Assembly (NCBI GenBank): GCA_024803745.1
Contig: JANJXV010000013.1
Location: 36,292,501-36,356,500 of the forward strand
Source: Megascapheus bottae
Lineage: Eukaryota > Chordata > Mammalia > Rodentia > Geomyidae
Direction of reading: 5' to 3'
DNA length: 64,000 nt
The position numbers and the translations under genes were made by a program. Of the stretch, positions 20,360 through 25,740 are shown piece by piece; position 1 is the first letter of the stretch, and the number at the start of each line of letters is the position of its first letter. Below the pieces are notes generated by a model. It saw nothing but the letters and a program-made list of their open reading frames with translations, did not search any database and had not been told where the DNA came from.

Positions 20360-21675
20360 TATGTGAGTGAAGTAACCAAGACTCAAAGGGGCTTAGTGAC
20401 TTCACAGGAAGCCTAGCCCATAAGAGGCACAGCTGGCATCTTGGTGGATGTGATTACTGCAAAGCCGCCATATTATCCTCTAAGACAATTTTAGGAATTG
20501 GGGATCTTAGAGTCCCTTTTATCTGAAAACTCATGAATGTTTATATGGGTCATATCTCTTGCTAGTTCCTGTACTAAGAATTAAAAACAGAAAATTAAAA
20601 ATTATCTGTTAGGGACTGGGATCTCATGCCCATAATCTTAGCTATTCAAGAGGCTTAGAACTAGAGAATTGTGGTTTGAAGCCAGCCCAGACAGAAAAGT
20701 CTCACAGACTTTTCTCCAGTTAGCCAGCAAAAGCCAGACTGGAGGCATGTCTAAAGTGTCACAGTGCCTAATTGAGAAAGCCAGTGGGGGAACACAAGTA
20801 ACATGGGATTGGTTCTTTTGTTGTTTTATTGTGCTTCTTGGGGAGTAAACTTGGCTTTGCACATGACAAGCAGCAAACCCTTTACCACTGAGCCTTAGCA
20901 CTCTGTCATTAAACATTCTTTGAAGCCTTGCTTATACCTCTTTTAAGAAGTATTTTATGTGGTAGCGGCTTCTGTTGCATTGCTCCCTCTTCATAGGGAG
21001 TTCTGTTCCCAGGGTGTAATGCCATGGAGAAGGCTCTTCCCCTCTTGGGGCCTCCTTCCAGGGAAGGGGTAATTGCCAAGCAGTCCCTGCACTAGCCTGT
21101 CAGGAGTCATTCTGGCCAGTAGCAGGTAATATTTCTAGGGTGTTTATTTCAAAAACATAAAATAGCAACAGTGTGTCAGAAAGGACTTCTGGCTTTCCTT
21201 GACATCTCATGTCTGTGTGATACATAGGGGTTTTTGGAAGATCTTGTTTGTTTTCCAGGTAACTGGTAGTGAGTAGTGGAGGGACCCCTGTTGTGTTGCT
21301 TAGATGTTTCTAGGTCTCAGGAGGCGAGAGTACAGCACTAAAAAGAGCCTGGGTTTCATGCATTGCTCTGCATGCTCAGTGCTCTGCCAGAGCAGGAGCT
21401 GGGCCGGGTGCAATACCTGCCGCTGTTACATGTTTTCAGATCACTCAGGCAGACCCAGCAGAGCAGTCTGAGGGGTGTTTCAGATCTGGCTGCTTCATTC
21501 TTTCTCTATTCCTTTCTTTTTTTTTAATTTTTTAATGTGTGTGTGTTTATGTTTTAGCTCCAGTGAAAAGAAAAGGAAGCTGGAAGCCAAACAAGAACCC
21601 AAACATAATAAGAAATTGAAGAAAAACAGAGATACAAAGAACAAAATGGATGTGAAGCTGAAATGGAAGAAATAG
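2637..21675 (+). CDS. NAT10: NAT10, RNA cytidine acetyltransferase (3' part of gene, 21 exons)
   Basis: NAT10 uses acetyl-CoA and ATP to make N4-acetylcytidine in 18S rRNA, tRNA (with THUMPD1) and mRNA, mainly in the nucleolus. Exons: 2637-2770, 4508-4601, 4731-4829, 6829-6965, 9872-9996, 10678-10828, 11165-11261, 12037-12153, 13076-13177, 13269-13343, 13800-13916, 14532-14665, 14843-14891, 16184-16280, 16384-16494, 17248-17420, 17800-17919, 18271-18369, 18972-19045, 19983-20066, 21564-21675. The joined frame is open for 766 codons and corresponds to human residues 261 to the C-terminus (about 1026). Visible landmarks are Walker A GRGKSAALG (K290), IDEAAAIP, ESIRYAPGD (R470), the acetyl-CoA loop QGMGYG (G641), KRAGF (R725) and a Lys-rich tail. 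All introns are GT-AG and phases match. The first ~260 codons and the promoter lie left of the window. Identity is near certain from continuous match to the remembered human protein. Confidence 0.98.
3153..3173. repeat. Poly(C) run of 21
   Basis: Uninterrupted C tract next to the tail end of a reverse B1-Geo. On the - strand it is poly(G), able to form G-quadruplex structures. Confidence 0.95.
3174..3405 (-). mobile_element. B1-Geo composite SINE, reverse
   Basis: Contains catggggcttgaactctggg, ggttaattggagatag and tcctcagatctcagcc, in the order expected for a reverse B1-Geo. About 15 nt of the lineage-typical sequence is locally duplicated (ctggctttaatgccctgctggctt region). Confidence 0.8.
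3669..3848 (-). mobile_element. IDL-Geo SINE, reverse
   Basis: Reverse Geo (gtttgaactcagggccctga) followed by reverse ID-like left monomer (tgctaggcaagcactctacc). Diverged; preceded on + by a TTTA-rich tail. Confidence 0.85.
3866..4010. repeat. 145-nt uninterrupted polypyrimidine tract
   Basis: Only C and T from 3866 to 4010: (CT)n at first, then mixed CTTT, CCCT and TCC units. It lies between an IDL-Geo and a B1-Geo, at the tail end of the latter, so it probably grew from a SINE tail. Confidence 0.95.
4020..4254 (-). mobile_element. B1-Geo composite SINE, reverse
   Basis: Starts tgctggtggtactggggctt, has cagctttttaactcaaag-like Geo core, gttaattggagatgagag, and a degraded 7SL-like end. Its tail side abuts the polypyrimidine tract. 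Confidence 0.8.
4508..4601 (+). CDS. NAT10: NAT10 exon, residues ~305-336
   Basis: Acceptor tctgcag, donor gtagga. Encodes YSNIFVTSPSPDNLHTLFEF and FKGFDALQYQ, part of the helicase module. Completes Gly305 and ends in phase 0. Confidence 0.97.
4731..4829 (+). CDS. NAT10: NAT10 exon, residues ~337-369
   Basis: Acceptor ccactag, donor gtgagt, 33 whole codons. Begins EHLDYEIIQSLNPEF and ends VFREHRQTIQ. Phase 0 at both ends. Confidence 0.97.
6090..6165 (+). mobile_element. B1-like SINE, 5' part
   Basis: gattggtggttcatgcctat aatgcc resembles the 7SL-like start of B1. Truncated by or adjoining the next IDL-Geo. Confidence 0.5.
6167..6365 (-). mobile_element. IDL-Geo SINE, reverse
   Basis: Poly(T) then gccagtcctggg, gctttctcaaggctagagct, and reverse ID-like part ending near actaggcaaaactc. 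Full-length but diverged in the left monomer. Confidence 0.85.
6615..6690 (-). mobile_element. MIR SINE fragment, reverse
   Basis: cagtgacttgtccaaggtca matches the complement of the MIR core. Ancient mammalian repeat. Confidence 0.6.
6829..6965 (+). CDS. NAT10: NAT10 exon, residues ~370-415 (Walker B-like)
   Basis: Acceptor ttctgcag, donor gtaagg. Encodes YIHPADAVKLGQAELVVIDE followed by AAAIPLPLVKSLLGPYLVFM. The IDEAAAIP motif is the ATPase acidic motif shared with bacterial TmcA. Ends two bases into a Gly codon. Confidence 0.97.
7000..7241 (-). mobile_element. B1-Geo composite SINE, reverse
   Basis: gtgccagtcctggagtttga, ggtggttaatttgagataag, ttcctgcccaggctggcttc and attacaggcatgagccac occur in order. 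Confidence 0.85.
7612..7728 (+). mobile_element. B1-like SINE
   Basis: Diverged monomer with ggaagctaaggcaggaagat and the typical end gctatatagctagatcctgc. Confidence 0.6.
7793..8008 (-). mobile_element. IDL-Geo SINE, reverse
   Basis: ccagtcctgggcttggactc, a (T/TTTTG)n expansion inside the Geo core at about 7842-7872, then aggcaagcactctaccacta of the left monomer. Confidence 0.9.
8103..8168. repeat. Alternating purine-pyrimidine tract
   Basis: Mostly alternating TG, CG and CA steps such as gtgtgcgtgcgcatg and acatgtacatgtgcatgtgt, next to the tail of a reverse B1-Geo. Confidence 0.8.
8166..8397 (-). mobile_element. B1-Geo composite SINE, reverse, with internal (CT) array
   Basis: gaagcttgaactcagggcct starts the Geo part; the core is interrupted by a 64-nt CT microsatellite; then tttcctgcccagactggctt. 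Its 7SL-like end is cut by the next IDL-Geo. Confidence 0.75.
8225..8288. repeat. (CT)32 microsatellite
   Basis: 64 nt of perfect CT dinucleotide inside a B1-Geo element. Confidence 0.97.
8398..8579 (-). mobile_element. IDL-Geo SINE, reverse
   Basis: ccagtcctgggcttgggctc to aggccaaactcccggccc, nearly full-length, without a long T tail. It appears inserted in the end of the preceding B1-Geo. Confidence 0.9.
8588..8793 (-). mobile_element. IDL-Geo SINE, reverse
   Basis: T-rich tail, gccagtcttgtgcttgagct, then left monomer with tgctaggcaagcactctgcc and aaactccccgg. Forms an inverted pair with the copy at 8983. Confidence 0.92.
8983..9191 (+). mobile_element. IDL-Geo SINE, forward, with 9-bp target duplication
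   Basis: Starts ggccgggagtttggcctaat, carries tRNA-like A box (tggcctaatgg) and B box (ggttcgattcc), the Geo monomer, an A tail and (AG)n. The direct repeats gctttattg at 8974-8982 and 9192-9200 flank it, showing target-primed insertion into an old L1 end. Confidence 0.95.
9192..9480 (-). mobile_element. Ancient L1 3' end fragment
   Basis: ctttattgtggtataattta, ctacaatcaatttcaaaaca and aattggaatcacatagtatt match the remembered 3' region of mammalian L1M families. Orientation is uncertain and assigned only tentatively. Confidence 0.6.
9872..9996 (+). CDS. NAT10: NAT10 exon, residues ~415-457 (K426 region)
   Basis: Acceptor ctcctag, donor gtaccc. Encodes YEGTGRSLSLKLIQQLRQQ and a Ser/Thr-rich stretch ending TTARLAS. 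The Lys in SLSLK aligns with human K426, a reported autoacetylation site. The intron upstream is the most SINE-dense part of the gene in this window. Confidence 0.96.
10347..10392. repeat. Alternating TG/CA/CATG tract
   Basis: cacacacacattcatgcatg and gtgcgtgtgtgcacatgcat, largely alternating purine-pyrimidine, flanking the tail of the next B1-Geo. Confidence 0.75.
10393..10640 (-). mobile_element. B1-Geo composite SINE, reverse, just upstream of a NAT10 exon
   Basis: cctggggcttgaactcatga, poly(T), agccttttggtggctaatta, and aggtgtgagccactgg. The 7SL-like 5' end stops about 37 nt before the exon at 10678, so the branch point region is inside or beside the element. Confidence 0.88.
10678..10828 (+). 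CDS. NAT10: NAT10 exon, residues ~457-507
   Basis: Acceptor ggaacag, donor gtatcc. Encodes ARTLHEVSLQESIRYAPGD, then WLNDLLCLDCLNITR and GCPLPEACEL. The Arg of ESIRYAPGD aligns with R470, an ATP contact in human NAT10. The acceptor has a weak pyrimidine tract and a B1-Geo SINE ends about 37 nt upstream. Confidence 0.96.
10895..10985 (+). mobile_element. B1-like SINE remnant
   Basis: cagtgcatgcctttggtcct and ctctggaggctaatgcaaga resemble a diverged B1, starting shortly after the donor at 10829. Confidence 0.5.
11165..11261 (+). CDS. NAT10: NAT10 exon, residues ~507-539
   Basis: Acceptor agactag, donor gtaact. Encodes YYVNRDTLFCYHKASEVF and LMALYVASHYK. The His of SHYK aligns with human H537, proposed to be catalytic in the GNAT module. 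Completes a split Leu codon from the previous exon. Confidence 0.96.
12037..12153 (+). CDS. NAT10: NAT10 exon, residues ~540-578
   Basis: Acceptor ctctgcag, donor gtatgg, 39 whole codons. Encodes NSPNDLQMLSDAPAHHLFCL, then LPPVPPTQNALPEVLAVVQ. Start of the GNAT-like acetyltransferase fold. Confidence 0.97.
12500..12610. mobile_element. Possible ancient L1 fragment
   Basis: AT-rich stretch with tataccataatttgtcata and ctctcctgttaagac, similar in order to L1M 3' ends. Weak evidence. Confidence 0.35.
12744..12978 (+). mobile_element. Young IDL-Geo SINE with perfect 13-bp target duplication
   Basis: ggccgggagtttggcctcgt start, intact A and B boxes, Geo monomer ending caggactggc, and a tail of about 36 A plus GAAA repeats. 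Direct repeats gaaatgggctagt occur at 12731-12743 and 12979-12991 without a mismatch, marking a recent insertion in the NAT10 intron. Confidence 0.97.
13076..13177 (+). CDS. NAT10: NAT10 exon, residues ~579-612
   Basis: Acceptor ttcctcag, donor gtgaag, 34 whole codons. Encodes VCLEGEISRQSILNSLSRGK and ASGDLIPWTVSEQ. Confidence 0.97.
13269..13343 (+). CDS. NAT10: NAT10 exon, residues ~613-637 (acetyl-CoA site)
   Basis: Acceptor cccacacag, donor gtaaag, 25 codons. Encodes FQDPDFGGLSGG, RVVRIAVHPDYQG. RIAV (from ~629) is an acetyl-CoA contact segment. The QGMGYG pyrophosphate loop is split across this and the next exon. Confidence 0.97.
13800..13916 (+). CDS. NAT10: NAT10 exon, residues ~638-676 (G641 loop)
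   Basis: Acceptor tctctaag (a less common aag end), donor gtaagc. Encodes MGYGSRALQLLHMYYEGRF and a variable segment ending IHTVSSE. Gly641, essential in human NAT10, is intact. The variable segment differs from human at several residues, as expected for this loop. Confidence 0.96.
13917..14531 (+). other. NAT10: NAT10 intron
   Basis: Unique sequence. I see no repeat or other feature. Open frames on both strands here are not supported. Confidence 0.7.
14532..14665 (+). CDS. NAT10: NAT10 exon, residues ~677-721
   Basis: Acceptor tccctag, donor gtaagt. Encodes AVSLLEEVITPRKDLPPLLL, then NERPAEHLDYLGVSYGLTPR. Ends two bases into a Lys codon. Confidence 0.97.
14843..14891 (+). CDS. NAT10: NAT10 exon, residues ~721-737 (49-bp small exon)
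   Basis: Acceptor tcttttcag, donor gtgagt. Encodes KFWKRAGFVPVYLRQTP. The Arg of WKRAGF aligns with acetyl-CoA-contacting R725. Phase closes on both sides. Confidence 0.97.
15126..15343 (+). mobile_element. Young IDL-Geo SINE with 15-bp target duplication
   Basis: ggccgggagtttggcctaga start, B box ggttcgattcc, Geo monomer, and an A-rich tail with G and C interruptions. Direct repeats at 15111-15125 and 15344-15358 differ at one base (aaactaagggtggag / aaactacgggtggag). Confidence 0.95.
15351..15425 (+). mobile_element. Solo ID-like SINE
   Basis: gagcacttgcctagcaggcc and catgtttgatctccattatg match a diverged ID/tRNA-Ala-like unit with no Geo monomer, followed by an A-rich tail. The IDL-Geo at 15126 landed at its 5' edge. 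Confidence 0.75.
16184..16280 (+). CDS. NAT10: NAT10 exon, residues ~738-770
   Basis: Acceptor ttccctag, donor gtgaat. Encodes NDLTGEHSCIMLKTL, an acidic stretch TEEEEQEQG and TWLAAFWK. The acidic stretch is Glu/Gln-rich where human has mixed Asp/Glu. Confidence 0.96.
16384..16494 (+). CDS. NAT10: NAT10 exon, residues ~770-807
   Basis: Acceptor ccctgcag, donor gtgagc. Encodes DFRRRFLALLSYQFSTFSPA and LALNIIQNKNAGKPAQP, the start of the tRNA-binding-like C-terminal region. Confidence 0.97.
16495..17247 (+). other. NAT10: NAT10 intron
   Basis: Unique sequence; no repeat or gene that I can support. Confidence 0.7.
17248..17420 (+). CDS. NAT10: NAT10 exon, residues ~807-864
   Basis: Acceptor tgtgtag, donor gtaggt. 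Encodes ALGREQLEALFLPYDLKRLE, MYSRNMVDYHLIMDLIPAIS and LNQLGDLALSAAQS. It is the longest NAT10 exon in view (173 bp). Confidence 0.97.
17421..17799 (+). other. NAT10: NAT10 intron
   Basis: Short unique intron; nothing seen beyond splice signals. Confidence 0.75.
17800..17919 (+). CDS. NAT10: NAT10 exon, residues ~865-904
   Basis: Acceptor ccttcag, donor gtaact, 40 whole codons. Encodes ALLLGIGLQHKSVDQLEKEI and ELPVGQLMGLFNRIIRKVVK. Confidence 0.97.
18014..18071. repeat. (CG)n(CA)n microsatellite
   Basis: gcacgcgcgcgcgcacacac start followed by CA repeats with two CATA interruptions. Alternating purine-pyrimidine, Z-DNA prone. Confidence 0.93.
18271..18369 (+). CDS. NAT10: NAT10 exon, residues ~905-937
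   Basis: Acceptor ttttgtag, donor gtatgt, 33 codons. Encodes LFTDVQEKAIEKQMVAVKDV and VMEPTMKTLSDDL. A long triplet microsatellite begins 63 nt downstream of the donor. Confidence 0.97.
18432..18595. repeat. Compound (GTC)14-(CTC)~23-(TTC)~16 triplet repeat
   Basis: Three consecutive triplet blocks: GTC at 18432-18473, TCC/CTC to about 18543, TCT/TTC to about 18592. 18472-18595 is 124 nt of pure pyrimidine. It lies in the NAT10 intron after the 18271 exon. Open frames through it (poly-Ser, Arg, Pro, Leu) are artefacts of the repeat. Confidence 0.97.
18972..19045 (+). CDS. NAT10: NAT10 exon, residues ~938-962
   Basis: Acceptor cccacag, donor gtaaga. Encodes DEAAKEFQERHQKEVGKLKN and MDLS, a charged helix. 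Ends two bases into a Gln codon (human has Glu there). Confidence 0.96.
19983..20066 (+). CDS. NAT10: NAT10 exon, residues ~962-990
   Basis: Acceptor gttcatag, donor gtaagg. Encodes YIIRGDDEEWNEVLNKAGQ and NASIVSLK. Ends with AG, two bases of a Ser codon. Confidence 0.96.
20315..20360. repeat. (GTGC)~11.5 tetranucleotide repeat
   Basis: 46 nt of perfect alternating purine-pyrimidine with a CpG in each unit. Confidence 0.96.
20612..20790 (+). mobile_element. B1-Geo SINE, forward, truncated
   Basis: cccataatcttagctattca, gaagccagcccagacag, aaagtctcacagacttttct, and the start of a Geo monomer (aagccagactggaggca). The Geo end is lost. Confidence 0.7.
21564..21675 (+). CDS. NAT10: NAT10 terminal coding exon, Lys-rich tail and stop
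   Basis: Encodes SEKKRKLEAKQEPK and a basic tail ending KLKWKK then TAG at 21673-21675. Such a tail fits nucleolar localisation. Two in-frame acceptors lie 6 nt apart: gttttag ending 21557 and ctccag ending 21563. The downstream one is chosen because it gives LKSEKKRK, colinear with human LKSDKKRK. The upstream one would add two Ser residues. Confidence 0.93.
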
Positions 21676-22684
21676 TGCAAAGCCTGGTTGTCAGGCCAAG
21701 CCATGCGGAGACCCCCTCATCTCCTGAAGCACCTCTGACTAGGGGGATAGCCTCAAGGGCCCCAGCGAACAAGGACGCCAGCCGGGGATTTCCCACAGGC
21801 CACCTGTCTGTGGCCCACTGGCTGAAGGCAGGCATTCTCAGCGGGTCTGTTTAGAACTTGATGCCTGGGCACAGCTCTGCACTGCCACGCAATATTCCCA
21901 ACTCTCATTTCCCACAAGACCAGCTTTTCAGCCTCACTTAAACACATGGGGAAGCCATGCTGGTTCTTGTTCCTTCTCAGGTCCTTAACTGCACAGCTTT
22001 CCGACGATGCTTGGAGGCTGCATTGCTGGGTCTCTTCGTGGATTGTCTCAATTCCCTGAGGCCTGAAGCAGCAGGACCTGGTGCATCCCATGGCTCTGCA
22101 GGCCCCTGGTGTGTGCTGGACTCCGGGTCTCCTAATGTGTCTTTTGTTCCACACCTGCCCTTAGCACCCCAGCAGAGCCTGAGACTTTAATCTAAAGTGG
22201 AGTACAACATCTGAGTCCTTACGACCTATTATGTCATTCTTTTGGGAAAATGTTGGGAAAAGGTCCCAACATTTTGTGTGTGGAGGGATAGTCTATTTTT
22301 AATAACATCCTAGAAAAACCATTTGCCTGGGGTGCTTATAAAATCCACATCTGTGAAAATTGCCGTTTCCTCTCATGGGTGTTGGCTGACAAGGCCACGG
22401 GTGCAGTGCAGCTAGCATTTCCCATCTCTGCCTATGGGAAGCCCAGCCAGGTCTGAATGATGCCATGGGCATCTTGAGAGATATGGTGTGTGTAGAGATC
22501 AGCTAGCTACTGCCAGATCCTTTAGGCCGTCCCGTTTGTTGGATGGCTGTTGTGTGGTGGCTTCACACTGTGTTGGTTGGTGTCATGTGATGGGTTATAT
22601 GCATGCCTGGTACTGGTGTGTAACCTGGGCCAGTAGAGGTCTAGTGAAAAGACTGGAGGAGAGGGAAGCTTCTAGACCATAGTT

Positions 22685-22690
22685 ATTAAA
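22685..22690 (+). terminator. NAT10: Candidate NAT10 poly(A) signal ATTAAA
   Basis: ATTAAA hexamer about 1.0 kb after the stop, a UTR length close to what I recall for human NAT10. Inferred from the hexamer only. Confidence 0.45.
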
Positions 22691-23188
22691 TGCACCACTT
22701 GTGGACTCACCCCAGCTGGAGAAGCTCAGGTCAGTGCTGGTCCCTAGGACAATCAGGACTCCGTGTTGAGGCCTTTATGGGAGCTGCTGCTTCTTTGATG
22801 GACGCTCCATTGAGTTTGTTGAGAAGAAATGGGAAAGAAGTTGTTTTCTCAGGTAGATGCCCAAGCCTACTCAGGACTTTCTTTGGAGAGTGTGGCCAAA
22901 ATCCGAATCTTAGGAGATCAGAGCTGGCTGGTTTGCTGGAAGTTTCACAAGCGTGTGCTCCTCAAGGTGGGAAAGGAGCCCTTTGCTGTGTCCTAAGATT
23001 TGTCCACTGGCACTGCTCTGGGTGTAAGGTAAGGAGGCTCTGAAGCCAGACTACCTACGAGTGCTTGGATTCTGATTTTCTATGGGTCTCGTGCCCCCTC
23101 CCTGTGAACTGCCGCAGTCAGTGTCCCTCCCAGAAGTCAAGTCGAAGGTTTCAAGTGGAAGTTTTTTCATTCACTATGCAAATGAAAA

Positions 23189-23194
23189 AATAAA
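23189..23194 (+). terminator. NAT10: Candidate distal NAT10 poly(A) signal AATAAA
   Basis: Canonical AATAAA in an A-rich stretch, followed within about 50 nt by a G/GT-rich segment (ggaggtggga, ggtggtgggg) that could act as a downstream element. Confidence 0.5.
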
Positions 23195-23584
23195 AAGTCA
23201 ATCCCTGCCATTGGGTGAGGGGAGGTGGGATCTGTGAGAGGTGGTGGGGTCTGGAGAGCTCTGCCCTCCATTAGTGGGCTAATCTATTTCTGGATGAATG
23301 GCTTCTCTCCATTGTCTCTGCTAGAAAAGCCAGTGAACCCTGAAGTGCTGCAGACTTGCAGGCTCGCCACCAGCAAGGCCTGCATCAGATGGAGCACTTG
23401 ACTTTAGACTTACCACCTCCACAGCAATAAGACTCTGATTTTCTTAAGCCACTCAGGCTTTTCTGTTACAACAGAAAGCAGGCCGAGGTGGGCATGTGAC
23501 TTCACCGCCTGGCTCAGGTTCCCCTGTGGGTGGTAGTGACCGGGTTGCCCTAGCTGTGGGGAGCAGTGAGGAGAGAAGGGACAG

Positions 23585-23612
23585 TGGCTGGTACATAGTA
23601 GGTCCCTGTCAA
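23585..23612 (+). mobile_element. MIR SINE 3' fragment
   Basis: gtggctggtacatagtaggt matches the conserved MIR core end. Confidence 0.6.
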
Positions 23613-25120
23613 GTCAGCTAGACAATGAGAACTGAGCTAGAAAGAGCCCCGTGAGGATGGTGGAGCCCGTGCTTTTCAATTGGACCTTGTAGGTCTTGAG
23701 TAGCAGATGCGATGCCTTTACCTTTGTCTCTGCACACATAAGGGAAGCAAATGTCCCACTCATTTCTTTCAAAACATGTGTTCTCTGGAGACCTCTGCAT
23801 TTTGTGTGTGATCTTGGGTCTCCTTCACACCCCAAAGGGCGTGCCTCCCCCAGACCTCACCATCTGGGCCCCCGACAGTGAACATCTGTAAAGCTTGCCG
23901 TCTCTGGAGAGGCCACTTGTGAAATGAATTCCTCTGGGCTGGGCCCGCTCTGCATGCTGTCTTTAGGATGGGGTTGGAGCTGAAGAGTTCTGAACAAAGG
24001 GGGTTTCTAGATGACTTCCCCACCTCTAGGCTGGGGGCGGGAGGGGGGGAGACATGGTGATGGCCCGCTTCAGTGCTTCCCTTACTCATCTGCTGGCCAT
24101 CCCAGAGGATTTAGGAGAGAGCATGGGACACAAAGGGGCTGCTGAGACCGGCAAGAGGCAGAGGGGTGGAAGTAAGTCCATCACCTCAGACAAATGTAGG
24201 CTCATTACAATACAGAAGCTGCTGTGTACAGGAAGAGGGGTGGGGCTGGAAGGCTGGGCCTGAATGGGCCATGTCAGACTAGGTTGGATTCTGTAGAGCT
24301 GGTTAAACATCACAGGGATCCTGCAGAGGGACTGGGAAAGACCTCACTGCCTGGCTGTGATGAAAGAAAGGCCGATCTCCCTGCGAAGGGTAATGGAGGA
24401 GCCGGGGATTCAGTGTTTGTGTGTTCCAGGCTCGTGGATCTCGTGTGTCAGGTGAGGGTCATTGTCCACAGAGCACACACCTGTGTGCCGCCTTCTTCAG
24501 CCCTGGTTACTCCAGTGCTCCTGGGAGGAGTTACTTTGGCATCTTGCTGCTGAAGCTAGCAGCCGCGGGGCTCCCCCAGTCCTGAGTAGTGGCCCTGAGT
24601 TCGGAGGCTGCTGGGATAAAGACTCACACTTCCGCTGCCACTGGAGTCTTAGCTTCTGGGAAGAATATTGTTTTTTCTAGTTATTTCTAAAGCTTGTTAA
24701 AGACCGTGTTTCTAGTAGGGGCAGGTCTAGAGGGGGCTGTCCCTTTTAATCTCTTACATGTCCCTCTCCCCAAATTACCCCTAAACTTTCAAGCCCTGCC
24801 TGTAGGCAGCACATCACCAGATCTTGCGGTTTAGGCAGAGAACAGCCCCGGGGTGGACCTAGAGCCCTGAAGGCAGCCGCCCCAGATGTCAAATTCTCCC
24901 GAGGCTCTCCACCACCTTCACCAAGTGTTATGAGGAGCACACTTCTGTCCGTGGCCCCGAGAGGGCGCTGTGGCCTACACTGCAGGCCTGCCTCCAACCA
25001 ACTCTGCGTGGCTCTCACCCTGCTGTTCTTCAGACTGGCTTCTGAGGTCTTTTATAGTCCTCAAACATGGAGTGTTAAGTTTTTTGTGGCCCTAGAAATT
25101 ATTCTTTCTGTTCTATACTT

Positions 25121-25322
25121 GTTTTTTTTTTTTTTTTTGCCAGTCCTGGGCTTGAGCTCAGGGCCTGAGCACTGTCCTTGGATTTTCTCAAGGCTAGAGC
25201 TCTACCACTTGAGCCTCAGTACCATTTCTGGCTTTTTTCTATGTATGTGGTACCGAGGAATCGAACCCGGGTCTTCGTGCATGCTAGGCAAGCACTCTAC
25301 CACTAGGCCAAACTCCCGGCCC
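25121..25322 (-). mobile_element. Young IDL-Geo SINE, reverse, with 15-bp target duplication
   Basis: Poly(T) then gccagtcctgggcttgagct through ggccaaactcccggcc, full-length and close to the consensus formed by other copies here. Direct repeats at 25106-25120 and 25323-25337 (ttctgttctatactt / ttctgttctacactt) differ once. Confidence 0.96.
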
Positions 25323-25740
25323 TTCTGTTCTACACTTTAAAACATTTCTGTGACTTTTCACTTAAAAAACAAAAACCTACAATTTTCTTGAGAAACCTTG
25401 AGCCTGAGTCACTGCCTCACCATACTCCCTTATCTCTGCTGGACTCTCTGTGGTGACCTATCCATCCAGAGCTCAGCAAAGCCCCAGGCTGGGCCTGGGG
25501 ACAGCTCCCCTGTCCCAGTCTTCCCATGGAGAGCCCTGCACACTGCTCCATTCCGCAGTCTGGCTCCTGTTCAGCCCAGTGGCACATGCCTGCCCAATCA
25601 GCCATCAGTGAGTGGCTGAGGGCCTGGGGAGGGGTGAGTGCAGGTAGCACAGCACAGGTGTCATGGAATGAGCGCTAATATCTTCTGGTCCTGTTGCGAC
25701 CCTCCCCAGCTCTGAACTCCAAGCCACCCCTTACCAGGAA

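Larger units (their letters stand above)
20067..21563 (+). other. NAT10: Last NAT10 intron
   Basis: Holds a GTGC array (20315-20360) and a truncated B1-Geo (20612-20790). The remainder is unique. The 3' end has T-rich and (GT)n sequence before the tandem acceptors. Confidence 0.8.
21676..23215 (+). other. NAT10: NAT10 3' UTR (end uncertain)
   Basis: Unique, SINE-free sequence follows the NAT10 stop. Two plausible ends exist: ATTAAA at 22685-22690 (UTR about 1.0 kb) and AATAAA at 23189-23194 (UTR about 1.5 kb). No other supported gene lies here; short open frames are not conserved coding sequence as far as I can tell. Confidence 0.65.
23216..25740. other. NAT10-ABTB2 tail-to-tail intergenic gap
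   Basis: Unique sequence with a MIR tail fragment near 23585-23612 and one young IDL-Geo at 25121-25322. No exon, RNA gene or promoter that I can support. Confidence 0.75.
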
